Source of the DNA: Tenacibaculum sp. 190524A02b
Lineage (GTDB): Bacteria; Bacteroidota; Bacteroidia; Flavobacteriales; Flavobacteriaceae
Length of the DNA stretch: 64,000 nt
Direction: 5' to 3'
Assembly (NCBI RefSeq): GCF_964036645.1
Contig: NZ_OZ038525.1
Location: 3,724,001-3,788,000, forward strand
In this document: positions 49,801 through 56,800 of the stretch, piece by piece
How positions within the stretch are numbered: the first letter of the stretch is position 1
Layout: the number at the start of each line of letters is the position of its first letter
Program-made: the position numbers and the translations under genes
Notes under the pieces: generated by a model
Database searches by the model: none
The model's input: the letters and a program-made list of their open reading frames with translations, nothing else
What the model was told of the DNA's origin: nothing

Positions 49801-52800
49801 GAAGTTTGTAGCGAATCCATTTAAAGATGAAGGTAAAGTATATAAAACAGGAGATTTAGGAAGGTGGTTACCTAATGGAACTATAGAATATATGGGGCGA
49901 AAAGATAACCAAGTAAAAATAAGAGGTTATCGTATAGAGCTAGGAGAGATAGAAAATACATTATCACAAATAGAAGGTATTCATAATAATTGTGTACTGG
50001 CCAAAGCAGATGTAAATGGTAATAATCGATTAGTAGGATATGTTGTAGCTGATAATGGGTTTGATAAAGAAGATATTCAAATACAATTAAAGAAGAGTTT
50101 GCCAAATTATATGGTACCTCTTATTTGGATTGAAATGGAAGAAATGCCATTAATGAGTAATGGTAAACTAGATAAAAAAGCGTTACCAAACCCAGATGGG
50201 ATAATGCTAACTAAAAATGAATATATAGCGCCAAGAAATGAAACAGAAGAAAAAGTAGTAGCTATATGGCAGGAATTGTTAGGAATCGAAAAAATAGGAA
50301 TTCATGATAATTTCTTTGAATTAGGAGGTCATAGCTTGTTAGTTGTTCAATTAATTACTCGCTTACAAAAAATAGGCTTCCATATTCCCGTAAAAGAAAT
50401 ATTTTCTAATGCTACAGTAGCTATTATTAGTGAAAAATTATCGTCATCAACTTCGGTTTATCAAGTACCAGCTAATGGTATTACAATTGATACAGATCGA
50501 ATTACTCCATCAATGACTCCTTTATTAAACTTTGAACAGGAAGATATAGATAAAGTTGTAGATAGTATTAAAGGAGGTGTTTCAAATATTCAAGATATGT
50601 ATCCTTTATCTCCTTTACAAGAAGGGATTTACTTTCACCATTTAATGAGTAACCAAGAAGAAGGAGATCCTTATATTTTATCAAGTTTATTATCATTTAC
50701 TGATCAATCAAAACGTAAGTCTTTTATAGAAGCCTTACAGTTTATTATAAATCGTCACGATGTTTTACGTACTTGTGTTTTGAGCGAAGGCTTGCCACAA
50801 GCTGTTCAAGTGGTATTAAGGGAAGTTACTCTATCAGTGGAAGAACTGAATATTGACACTTCTGAAGATGTGTTATTACAATTAGAATCATTGAAAGCTA
50901 CAAGTAAATTATGGATTGATGTTTCAAAAGCGCCATTACTAAACTTAAAAACTGCAGATGATATAAGTAATAGTAAATATTATTTAATGATTGATCAGCA
51001 CCATTTAGTATTAGACCATGTTGGATTAGATAAAATTACTTCAGAGATTATTCTGTATTTATCAGGAAAAGAATCAAGTTTATTAACTCCTGTTTTATAT
51101 AGAGACTTTATAGGACATACGTTGCATTCACAATCTATTAATGATAGTAAATCTTATTTTAAAGGATTATTAGGAGAGGTTGATGAGCCTACGTATCCAT
51201 TTGAATTATCAAATATAAAAGGAAACGGAAGTGATATAGTTGAATCTACTATTCTTCTACCAAAAAAATTAAGTGAAAAACTTCGAAAAGTTAGTACTGA
51301 TTTCGGAATGAGTCCAGCAGTTTTATTTCATGCTGCATATGGAATCGTTGTAGGTAGGTGTAGCAACAAAGATTATGCACTTTTTGGATCGTTATTTTCA
51401 GGGCGTTTGCAAGGTTCAGTAGGAGCTGCTGATTCTTTAGGGTTATTTATTAATACACTGCCATTTTTTATTGAACTAAAAGGAAACGTACTTGAATATA
51501 TAGATAAAATTAAAGAAGAATTAAGAGGATTGTTACCTTATGAACAAACGCCACTATCTAGTATTCAAAATTGGAGTGGTATTTCTAATGAAATGCCATT
51601 ATTTAGTGCTTTGTTAAACTTCCGTCACACTTCTATTTCTCAAGAAGAGGAAGATGCTGAAGCTAATTTAGGAATTACTTTTATAAAAGCAAACGAGCGT
51701 ACAAATTATCCTTTTTCATTATCTGTGGATGATTATGGAATTGATTTTGGATTAACAGCTCAGACGGATCCAAGTATTAAACCAACGCGTATTCTTTCCT
51801 ATATGGAAGAAATATTAACGCAACTTATAGAAGGTTTAATTAATGGAACTAGTATAGAGAGTTTATCTATGCTAACAGAAAAAGAAGAAATAAAATTATT
51901 AGAAACTTTTAATGATGTTTCTGCTTCGTATCCACAAGATAAAACGTTAATTGATTTATTTACTAATCAGGTTGAGGTTAGTCCAGAAACTACCGCTGTA
52001 GTTTATAAAGGAAAGAAATTAACTTATAAAGAATTAGATGAACTTTCTAATCAGTTAGCTAATTATTTAGTTGCTACTTATACTATAAATAGTGAGAATC
52101 CAATAGGAGTTGTTTTAGAAAGAAGTGATTGGTTAATAGTTTCCTTACTGGCAATTCTAAAAACTGGCGGAGCATATGTGCCAATAGACCCTACTTATCC
52201 GGATGAACGTAAAGAATATATCCTTACAGATAGTGGAAGTATTTTAATCATAGATGATGCTTTTTTAAATACATTTAAAGAAAGTATTACAAAATATTCT
52301 ACAGAGTCACTTGACCTTTTGGTTAAACCAAAAGATTTAGCTTATATCATTTACACATCTGGAAGTACAGGAAAACCAAAAGGAGTAATGATTGAACATT
52401 GTAGTATAATCAATACACTATTATCTCAAATAGCGTCTTTCTCTATTAATTCAAAAGACAATTGTTTGCAGTTTGCAAGTCCATCTTTTGATGCTTCTAT
52501 TTGGGAAATAGGTATTACCCTTTTAAGTGGAGCAAGTTTACATATAATACAAGAGGGTAAAAAATCGGATACATCATTCTTTAAAGAATTTATAAAAGAG
52601 AATAATATCACTTTTGCCACTTTACCACCAGCGTTTTTACAATTATTAGCAGTTGAGGATTTAGAAAGCATAAAAACCTTGGTAACTGCGGGAGAAGCAA
52701 TTCCATTAGGATTAGCAAAAGCTTTTTCAGAAAAATACAAGTATGTAAACGCTTATGGACCAACAGAAACAAGTATTTGTGCTACAACATATCATGGAGC

Positions 52801-53668
52801 TATAAAAGATCTTGTACCAATAGGAAAACCTATTCATAATACGCAAGCTTATATTTTAAATACTGAAGCTAAATTATTGCCAATAGGAGTAGTAGGAGAA
52901 TTATGTGTAGGAGGTATAGGAGTTGCAAGAGGTTATTTAAACAGAGAAGAATTAACTAGAGATAAATTTATAAAGAGCCCATTTAAAGAAGGAGCTAGGT
53001 TGTATAGAACTGGTGACCTAGCAAGGTGGTTACCTAATGGGACCTTAGAATTTATTGGTAGAAAAGATAATCAAGTTAAAATTCGTGGTTATCGAATAGA
53101 ATTGGGAGAGATAGAAAATGCATTATCATCACTAACAATTATTAGTCAAAGTTGTGTTTTAGCTAAGGAAGATGCTAGTGGTAATAAACGATTAATAGGT
53201 TATGTAGTTGCAGAAGGAGAGTTTGATAAAGAGATAGTTCAAGAAGAATTAAAGAATCATTTACCAGATTATATGATTCCTACATTATGGATTGAATTAG
53301 AGACTATGCCATTAACAAGTAATGGAAAAATAGCTAGAAAATCTTTGCCTAGTCCGGAAGGAATTGAAATGTCGAGCAAAGAATATATGGCACCACGTAA
53401 TGAAACAGAAGAAAAATTAGTAGCCGTTTGGCAGGAATTATTAGGGATTGAACGTATAGGAATTTATGACAACTTTTTTGAGTTGGGAGGTCATAGTTTA
53501 TTAGCTACTCGTTTAGTTTCTATGATTCGTAAAGAATTAGAAATAGAGATTGCTATTCAAGATATTTTTGAATTCAGTACCATAGAAGAAATGTCATCTT
53601 TTATACACTATAAGGTAGTCAACTTTAGTGATTCAGTAGATGAGTATAGTATGAGTATTGATATATAA
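34700..53668 (+). CDS. Six-module non-ribosomal peptide synthetase (NRPS 1)
   Basis: A giant protein of about 6,322 residues. Order: C-A-T, C-A-T, C-A-T, C-A-T, C/E-A-T, C/E-A-T. Six phosphopantetheine serines are seen in LGGHSLL motifs at 37715, 40886, 44045, 47123, 50333 and 53495. Pockets read by comparison with GrsA: DVGEIGSIDK (Orn), DVGEIGSIDK (Orn), DVWHISLIDK (Ser), DAWYLGNVVK (Leu-like), DLFNNALTYK (Ala), DAWTVAAICK (Phe). It begins with a condensation domain, implying an acyl starter, and has no thioesterase. The acidic tail SVDEYSMSIDI likely docks on NRPS 2. ATG at 34700 is chosen over TTG at 34634. The TAA precedes the next ATG by 13 nt. Confidence 0.95.
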   Translation: MNLKEKLHLAQQEVYYGQLMDPQSPIYNMGGYAVFTGVLDKVLFKSVVGSLSSAFDTYNFRYDFTGAEPLFYVSEPENVHLNEIDFSEEVNPEKKAKEWMQEGINTAFDIQKGKLYDYTLIKIAEDVHWWCCYNHHLLYDGFGSALMVSYVIEEYDKRQKNSDEVKISFPSYSDIARKSNDYLESDYYTKDASYWREKFNTIPESILNHKKKDDIADGNRFSIEISRSDRELFSRLSEKTKANLPQFTIAALLLYFGKTTNQKEFSFGIPVHNRVSRNERKALGMFSSILPFKGAYDENKNLTDFISEIRQIQRNDYRHRQYPISHLNRSLNLLSENRKQVFDIIVNYEPFPFPKSLSSGLHVAIKHLSTNIDLEDPLSFRWSDYGEDSSLILNVDFQEEYYNKEEIEILTQRLLFILRQFEVSLTEPLKDISILSKEEEDELLTTFNNTKREYQLDRTVLDLFQEQVTSVPDNIAVVYNEASITYKELNERSNKLANYINRKHKGTTDLIGVCVSRGIGMVVSTLAVLKLGKAYVPIDTNYPSDRIEHIIKDSGLQLLITNSVDNELLTFDVDIQKVVLDIEAEVISKESESKLKAKITTDDLAYVIYTSGTTGKPKGVAVKHLGLLNVTLSWQESFEIHQNTRLLQMASYAFDVFVGDLCKSIFSGGQMIICPYDIRFDLLEIYKLIKHHQITILETTPALGVPLMDYIYDNELNYSSLEQVILGSDICHVHDFKRLYERFGKDLRITNSYGVTEATIDSSYYEVDTIESLGYSASVPIGKPLHNMEFYILDASQNLVPKGIIGELYIGGLGVVKGYLNNKELTENKFITNPFVEDTLMYRTGDLARWLPDGNIDFIGRGDSQVKIRGYRIELGEIENVLFNHKDVKECCVLAKEDAKGNKRLIGYIVAEEVFNREEIQDFLKASLPDYMVPRLWIELAEMPLTTNGKLDKKSLPEPNFSDLFTQEYVAPRNEIEQQLANIWLALLEVDQIGINDNFFELGGHSLLATQLVSKIRNEMESEVAIKDVFSSPTIAELSLHIEGGKNKSLLPVITSQNKKGNIPLSFNQERLWFLDQLQGGSVEYNMAGGLQLKGSIDKENIEKALVAIVEEHEVLRTIIKEEKGKGYQEVIPSNKWKLRTEILKEDIKVEDEVASLISEPFNLAKDYMFKACLYTIGENENILVCIFHHIASDGWSIPIFINRFLENYRILQSGGVLEVLPLPFQYSDYSLWQSKYVSGEFLENQLLYWEKQLQDVSTLALPTDYIRPLIQSNEGAILNFELSKDLTDSIKEICKQEKVTLFMLLLSAFKVLLYRYTGQEDISVGTSIANRTQSELESMLGFFVNTLALRSDFGELNSFKEVLQKVKSTTLEGYDHQLAPFEKVVDRVVKTRDMSTSPLFQVMFDMDNTPGDRSMVIEGVEISSYNLQSNTSKFDLSLEANENELGISLTMEYCTALFKKETVQRMLGYYQVILQGIVNDINQEINTLPLLTKKEEYQLLHVFNNTTAIYPKDKTILDLFEEQVLKTPNNVAVVYEETSITYEELNNQSNQLAHYINRKGIGADEIVGIFVSRGINMIVSVLGALKSGNAYVPIDVTYPSDRVEHIIKDAELNLLITNSIDNELLASYEGVHRILLDVEAEVINKEPQNKLSIVTSPKDLAYIIYTSGTTGKPKGVAVNHSGIYNVALSWYSSFEISEETCLLQMASYAFDVFVGDLCKSLLFGGKMIICPYEVRFDLVALYKLITNHQVTIFETTPSLGVPLMDYIHENKLEYSSLKQIILGSDIFHVHDFRKLYENFGEKIRITNSYGVTEATIDSSFYETNGLESLNYSSNVPIGKPLHNMSFYILDSYKNLTPQGVVGELYIGGEGIANGYVNNNELTKEKFIKNPFEEGTLIYRTGDLARWLSDGNVDFIGRGDSQVKVRGYRIELGEIENVLFNHKTIVNCCVLAKEDASRNKRLVGYVVTSTTFDKDSIEDFLRESLPSYMVPRLWVELKEIPLTANGKVNKKILPTPDFSDLSTKEYVVPRNQTEKKLSEIWKELLGIEKAGIYDNFFELGGHSLLATQLVSLIRNEMNVEVTIRAIFANSTIAELGIHIEDEAGGSLLPLITVQKKENRIPLSYSQERLWFLDQLQEGSSEYNMPGRLLLKGDLDVTILEKALFTIVDRHEVLRTVIKSEDGIGYQEAISSENWKLNIENVSEHTDLENKIKDFSEKPFDLSKDYMFRACVYKTSSDQNILVVVFHHIANDGWSETIFADEFITIYHALQSKQEVILPKLSLQYADYALWQRQNIKGDFLESQLSYWKDKLQNTTPLSLPTDYPRPLIQSNLGADISITLNKELTSSIKRICAEQEVTLFMVMLSALKVLLHKYSGQEDICVGTPVANRTQSELEGMIGFFVNMLAIRTDLSENPSFAEVLKQTKEVTLEAGDHQLVPFEKIVERVVNSRDMSMSPLFQVVFVLQNTPEMLDLDIENLEISLATNKSTNSRFDLTLNAEERNEVINLNLEYCTALFKEETATRFLTHYQELLVSIIKNINKPIDDLPILTEAESVQLLEDFNATDVAYDLDKTLVDLFTEQVAKTPKAIAVVYENESLTYQELDKRSNQLGHYLQGQGVEPDTLVGICLERSIEMLVGILGILKSGGAYVPIDPEYPQDRIDYMLIDANINMVLTSEKVSEEVLANREGITTISLDTEWETIITTYSSERLNKIITAENLAYVIYTSGSTGKPKGVMNQHNGIVNRLLWTQSEYQLQSDDTILQKTTFSFDVSVWELLWSSICGSRLVFSKPEGHKDARYLKEIIEEQNITTMHFVPSMLRVFLEEISTGDCSSLRRVICSGEALQVDHVNLFKEKLPNVELHNLYGPTEAAIDVSYWSVPLEEPISKVLIGRPVANTSLYVLNDSMNLVPLGVAGELCIGGVQVARGYYNKAALTEEKFISNPFKEGERLYRTGDLAKWLPDGNIEYVGRKDNQVKIRGYRIELGEIENALSNLSMVTQSCVLAKEDSIGSKRLVGYVVLEGAIDKEALQLELKEVLPDYMVPTLWIELEEMPLTVNGKLDRKALPEPDGSMLSTKEYVAPRNETEEKLVTIWQKLLGVEEIGVYDDFFELGGHSLLATRLVSLTRKELGKEIAIRDIFEYNTISDLGLYISTKFEEILLPSVVVEDCSEQIPLSFSQERLWFLDKLQGSSQEYHIPVVLKLEGNLNISIVEEALRRIINRHEILRTVIYEKEGIGYQKVIESNKWFLHQEAIAKEAKIEKEISGFINLPFDLSKDYMLRSCLYNLDNNQYILACVFHHIASDGWSSGILMSEFDELYASINSQQEVILPELSLQYKDYAIWQRKYIEGSALESQLTYWENKLSGVDYLKLPLDYTRPTIQSTEGSGISVAINKELTGAINTLCKQEGVTMFMFLLSAFKVLLSRYSGQEDICVGTPIANRTQAELEGVIGFFVNTLALRSNLSGNPSFKEVLKEVKTTTLEGYDHQLVPFEKVVDKMVTTRDMSMSPLFQVMFVLQNTPSNSKLAIENVTISEYELEGITSQFDLTLNISENDQGLLLNVEYCTALFKRTTIKQMLVHYQELLSNIINDVTQSIGSLSMLTNEEENQLLNVFNDTALDYPKDKTVVDLFELQAQETPEAIAVVYNGEELTYKELNEKSNQLAQYLISNYSVNINDLVGVVLERSDWLIVAYLATLKVGAAYVPIDPSYPEDRKEYIRKDSGINVIIDNSLLEEFKLTSSVYSINSPSINIAPSDLAYVIYTSGSTGKPKGVMVEHKNLLHLCFWHQSAYNVTSLSRGTLFAGIGFDASVWEIYPYILKGASLYPVSNNIRYDLNLFSEFLEYNTITHAYIPTLLCERFIEEEISLSKITILTGGDALSVNTNTSLNIYNNYGPTETTVVATNYKVVDADIIKIPIGKPINNTQVYITDSTMNLVPLGVVGEICIGGDGVTRGYLNREDLTNEKFTLNPFKEGGKLYKTGDLGRWLPDGNIDFIGRVDNQVKIRGYRIELGEIENVLSNIPSVIQCCVLTKEDSNGTKRLVGYVVLEGDLNKEALQTELKESLPDYMVPTLWIKVNEMPLTANGKLDKKALPEPDKTLLSAKEYVAPRNQTEEQLVVIWKELLGIEKIGVNDDFFELGGHSLLVVQLISRIQKVGYHISVQDVFSNPTIATIGEKVLGLTSSYKVPINRITKNTDHIVPSMLPLLNFDQEDIDMVVSMVDGGVSNIQDLYPLSPLQEGIYYHHLMSDKNQGDTYILPNLLSFKTKKQRTSFIEALQFVINRHDVLRTCFLSENLPNAVQVVLREATLSVKHLDIQNADVLTELESLMNPGEQWMNVSKAPLLDLKSVDDSINDCYYLMLFAHHLILDHVGLEKVIQEIEFYLSGKESSLPEPVLYRNFIGHTLHSQSINDSERYFKELLGEVKEPTYPFELSNIIGDTSKIEESSILLSNDFSKELRNISTDLGVSTAVLFHAAYGIVVGKCSNKEYAIFGSLFSGRLQGAVGAADSLGLFINTLPFFTELKGSVSEYVLVVKKSLEGLLPYEQTRLSDIHNWSDISNETPLFSALLNYRHSSISSNIEGDNEENDLGITVIDSEERTNYPFTLNVDDYGDIFGLTAQVDTSVGADRMLAFMQKILNQLLEGLKSEKELLVNTLTILPEEEKKQLVEVFNATTVKYPFDKTVLDLFAKQVKNTPEAIAVVYKDSQLTYQELDKRSNQLAHYLRNQDVQIDTLVGICLERSLEMIVGILGILKSGGAYVPIDPTYPKDRIDYMIKDTEISLVFSSADSRETIIEQEEITIISLDTEWHTIAAYSDEALSDIISSDNLAYIIYTSGSTGKPKGVMIEHGNMFNLISWARSNFKDSLEVGMLASTSINFDLSIFEIFTSLISGSKLHLVDNLLSLVEDSEVSVSLMNTVPSVLLGLLESGKIPDTVQTINLAGEPLSTNLVNRIYKESSVSQVFDLYGPSEATTYSTYSKRLVNGIQTIGKPIDNTEIYILNDALELLPIGVIGELCVGGRGVARGYLNREELTQEKFVANPFKDEGKVYKTGDLGRWLPNGTIEYMGRKDNQVKIRGYRIELGEIENTLSQIEGIHNNCVLAKADVNGNNRLVGYVVADNGFDKEDIQIQLKKSLPNYMVPLIWIEMEEMPLMSNGKLDKKALPNPDGIMLTKNEYIAPRNETEEKVVAIWQELLGIEKIGIHDNFFELGGHSLLVVQLITRLQKIGFHIPVKEIFSNATVAIISEKLSSSTSVYQVPANGITIDTDRITPSMTPLLNFEQEDIDKVVDSIKGGVSNIQDMYPLSPLQEGIYFHHLMSNQEEGDPYILSSLLSFTDQSKRKSFIEALQFIINRHDVLRTCVLSEGLPQAVQVVLREVTLSVEELNIDTSEDVLLQLESLKATSKLWIDVSKAPLLNLKTADDISNSKYYLMIDQHHLVLDHVGLDKITSEIILYLSGKESSLLTPVLYRDFIGHTLHSQSINDSKSYFKGLLGEVDEPTYPFELSNIKGNGSDIVESTILLPKKLSEKLRKVSTDFGMSPAVLFHAAYGIVVGRCSNKDYALFGSLFSGRLQGSVGAADSLGLFINTLPFFIELKGNVLEYIDKIKEELRGLLPYEQTPLSSIQNWSGISNEMPLFSALLNFRHTSISQEEEDAEANLGITFIKANERTNYPFSLSVDDYGIDFGLTAQTDPSIKPTRILSYMEEILTQLIEGLINGTSIESLSMLTEKEEIKLLETFNDVSASYPQDKTLIDLFTNQVEVSPETTAVVYKGKKLTYKELDELSNQLANYLVATYTINSENPIGVVLERSDWLIVSLLAILKTGGAYVPIDPTYPDERKEYILTDSGSILIIDDAFLNTFKESITKYSTESLDLLVKPKDLAYIIYTSGSTGKPKGVMIEHCSIINTLLSQIASFSINSKDNCLQFASPSFDASIWEIGITLLSGASLHIIQEGKKSDTSFFKEFIKENNITFATLPPAFLQLLAVEDLESIKTLVTAGEAIPLGLAKAFSEKYKYVNAYGPTETSICATTYHGAIKDLVPIGKPIHNTQAYILNTEAKLLPIGVVGELCVGGIGVARGYLNREELTRDKFIKSPFKEGARLYRTGDLARWLPNGTLEFIGRKDNQVKIRGYRIELGEIENALSSLTIISQSCVLAKEDASGNKRLIGYVVAEGEFDKEIVQEELKNHLPDYMIPTLWIELETMPLTSNGKIARKSLPSPEGIEMSSKEYMAPRNETEEKLVAVWQELLGIERIGIYDNFFELGGHSLLATRLVSMIRKELEIEIAIQDIFEFSTIEEMSSFIHYKVVNFSDSVDEYSMSIDI
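37880..41020 (+). other. NRPS module 2: LCL - A(Orn) - T
   Basis: C2 opens IPLSFNQERLWFLDQ and has HHIASDG, the active form joining two L residues. The A pocket is again DVGEIGSIDK. Its A domain closely resembles that of module 1 (ITNSYGVTEATIDSS in both), so the pair probably arose by duplication. T serine at 40886. Confidence 0.85.
41050..44170 (+). other. NRPS module 3: LCL - A(Ser) - T
   Basis: C3 has HHIANDG. The A pocket DVWHISLIDK differs from the usual serine code DVWHLSLIDK by one conservative change. T serine at 44045. Confidence 0.82.
44205..47235 (+). other. NRPS module 4: LCL - A(Leu-like) - T
   Basis: C4 has HHIASDG at 44594. The A pocket DAWYLGNVVK is one change (Tyr for Phe) from the leucine code DAWFLGNVVK. 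T reads LGGHSLLVVQLIS and precedes a C/E domain, so residue 4 is probably D. Confidence 0.72.
47270..50440 (+). other. NRPS module 5: dual C/E - A(Ala) - T
   Basis: The condensation domain follows a linker of the form NGIT-x-DR-x-P-x-MLPLLNF and opens YPLSPLQEGIYYHHLM, with the extended HHL...GD of dual domains and a second motif HHLILDH (47786-47806) instead of HHxxxDG. A pocket DLFNNALTYK is a known alanine code. T reads LLVVQL. Confidence 0.78.
50470..53600 (+). other. NRPS module 6: dual C/E - A(Phe) - T
   Basis: Dual-type domain with HHLMSNQEEGDPY and HHLVLDH (50999-51019). A pocket DAWTVAAICK is one conservative change from the GrsA phenylalanine code. T reads LLATRL and is followed, on NRPS 2, by an LCL domain, so Phe is kept L. 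Confidence 0.82.
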
Positions 53669-53681
53669 TTTTATAATAATT

Positions 53682-53846
53682 ATGGATGTATTAAGTTTTT
53701 TTCAGAGGTTGAACAAGGAAGGGGTGAAGTTGGTGTTAAAAGACGGTTCACTAAGTGTTAAATCAAATAAAAAAATAAGTCAAGAATTACTTTTAGAAAT
53801 AAAAAGTAATAAATCGTTGATAATTGATCATTTAAAAGAATATCAA
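53682..53846 (+). other. TubC-type N-terminal docking domain of NRPS 2
   Basis: The first 55 residues have the alpha-beta-beta-alpha pattern of the TubC N-terminal/beta-hairpin docking family: helix DVLSFFQRLNKEG, strands VKLVLKDGSLSVKS and helix SQELLLEIKSNKSLIIDHLK. Such domains bind a short acidic C-terminal motif on the upstream synthetase. Confidence 0.75.
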
Positions 53847-56800
53847 GGAGGAAATGCTACTACCGAATTACAACAAAAATATCAACGTAGAGGTACAAAT
53901 AAAGAATTATTAGAAAAAATAAAGCCATTTGATAAAAAAGATCTTGATAAGATACCATTATCTTTTAGTCAAGATCGTTTATGGTTTTTAGATCAGTTAG
54001 AAGGAACATTAGCTTATCATATACCTACTATTATTCGCTTAGAAGGAGCGTTAGATATACCTGTATTAGAAGAGTCAATAAAAACGATTGTAGCTCGTCA
54101 TGAAGTATTACGTACTAATATTTTATCAACTAATGGTATAGGATATCAAGATTTAATGAGCGCTGATGCTTGGTCATTAGATCAGAATAAAATAACAAAT
54201 GAGGAATTACTAACTAGTAGTTTACAAGAGTATATTAATATTCCATTTGATTTATCCAAAGATTATAAATTACGATCATGTTTATACAGTTTAGGAAATA
54301 ATGAGTATGTATTAGCATGTGTTTTCCACCATATTGCTAGTGATGGTTGGTCATCAGGGATTTTAACAAATGAATTTGTAGAATTATATAGTGCATTAAA
54401 ACAAAATAAAACAGTAAATCTTCCTAAGTTAAGCTTGCAATATGCAGATTATGCAATTTGGCAACGAGAGTATTTAGAAGGTGAAGTTTTAGATAAGCAA
54501 TTATCTTATTGGGAAGAGAAATTAAAAGATATAAGTACTTTATCATTACCCACTGATTATGCACGCCCTTCTACACAAAGTACAGTAGGATCAAATTGCT
54601 CTTTAGAATTAGATGAAGAATTGAGTTTATCAATAAAAGCTTTGTCTAATAAAGAAGGAGTTACGTTGTTTATGTTCTTGTTATCAGCTTTTAAAGTGTT
54701 GTTAGCAAGATATAGCGGTCAAGAAGATATCTGTGTAGGTACTCCTATAGCAAATCGTACACAGTCAGAGTTAGAAGAAATGATAGGTTTCTTTGTAAAT
54801 ACTTTGGCGTTACGAAGTAATTTGACCTCAGATCTTAGTTTTAAAAAGCTATTAGCAGAAGTTAAACAAACCACTTTAAAGAGTTACGATAATCAGTTAG
54901 CTCCTTTTGAAAAAGTAGTAGATCGAGTCGTTAAGTCTAGAGAAATGAGTGTAAGTCCTTTATTTCAAGTAATGTTTGTGTTACAGAATACACCATCAAA
55001 TTCAGGTGTAGAAATGGAAGGAGTTGTTATTTCAGAATACAATTTAGATAGAGGAACTTCTCAATTTGATTTAACATTAAACGCCTCTGAAAAAGAGTCA
55101 GGTATTTTGTTAACTCTTGAATATTGTACAGCTTTATTCAATAAAACTACCATTGAACAAATATTAGTTCATTATCAAGAACTATTAAAAGATATTGTAA
55201 ATGATATCACACAGCCTATTGGTAGCTTGTCAATGCTAACAGAAAAAGAAGAGCGTCAATTAATAGAGGTTTTTAACGATAATAAGTTATCGTACCCATT
55301 AGAGAATACAATTGTTGACTTATTTAAAGAGCAGGTTAAAAACACACCAGAAGCAATAGCTGTAATTTATGAAGAGGAAACGTTAACATATAAAGAATTA
55401 GATGAACGTTCTAACCAATTAGCTCATTACCTACAAAAACAAGGAGTTACACCTGATGCTTTAATAGGTATTTGTTTAGAAAGAAGTCTGGAGATGATTG
55501 TAGGTATTTTAGGAATTTTAAAATCAGGAGGTGCTTATGTTCCTATTGATCCTAATTACCCTCAAGATCGAATTAGATATATGTTGGATGATGCTGGAAT
55601 TAATTTAGTACTAAGTAACACATCTAGCAATAAAATATTAGAAAATAAACCTGATCTAAGAGTTGTTTCATTAGATACGAATTGGAATATTATAGCTGAT
55701 TTTTCAACTGAAAAACCAGAAGAGTTAATAACACCAAATAATTTAGCTTATGTAATTTATACTTCAGGAAGTACAGGACGTCCAAAAGGTGTTATGATTG
55801 AACATAGGAATGTAGTAAACCTAATAGCTTCTCAAACAGAAAAATTTTCTATTGATTCAAAAGAAGTTGTTTTACAGTTCTCAAATTTTGTATTCGATGC
55901 TTCCGTAGAACAAATCTTTGTAAGCTTATCAAACGGAGGGAAATTAGTTCTTATTGATAAAGATAAAATTATAAATCCAGAGGAAGTATTAAACATTATT
56001 GAAAAAGAAAAAGTTACGCATTTCCATACAACGCCAAGTATGTTAAGTACGTTACCTGTACAGAAAGAATTAAAGTCTTTAAAAAGAGTTGTTGTTGGAG
56101 GTGAGGTTTGTAGTAAAGAACTAATGTTACTATGGAGTGAAAAATATACATTTTACAATGAATATGGTCCAACAGAAACAACAGTAACTTCTACAGTATC
56201 TGTTTACGATATTAATACTAATGATAAACAATTAAACATAGGTAAACCTATAAATAACACTCAAGCTTATATTACAGATTCAGAGATGAATTTAGTTCCT
56301 GTAGGAGTAGTTGGAGAACTATGTTTGGGAGGTAGAGGAGTTGCTAGAGGATATTTAAATAGAGAAGAATTAACTGCAGAAAAATTTATTAATAGTCCAT
56401 TTAAACTTGGAGAAAAATTATATAAAACAGGAGACTTAGTAAGATGGCTACCAGATGGTAATATAGAGTTTGTAGGTAGATCAGATAATCAAGTTAAGAT
56501 TAGAGGTTATCGTATTGAGTTAGGAGAGATAGAGAACATATTATCTAGTTTGGATTCAGTAAGTCATTCATGCGTTTTAGCAAAAGAAGATATTACAGGA
56601 AATAAACGTTTGGTAGGTTATGTAGTTTGTGAAGAAAGGTTAGATAAAGAGATAATACAGGAAGAATTAAAGAAAAGCTTACCAGATTATATGGTTCCTA
56701 CCTTATGGGTTGAGGTTGAAGAAATGCCATTAACATTTAACGGAAAGCTAGATAGAAAAGCCTTGCCAGAACCAGATGACGCTATATTATCTACTAAAAC

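Noticed and set aside
37123..52740. Antisense open frames of 70-107 codons inside NRPS 1
   Set aside because: They are opposite strongly conserved NRPS domains and recur at equivalent places in repeated modules, as expected for shadow frames.
53666..53684. A possible frameshift splitting one NRPS gene into two
   Set aside because: The first gene ends after a complete T domain with an acidic tail, and the second begins with a docking domain before its C domain. These are natural protein ends, not a broken gene.
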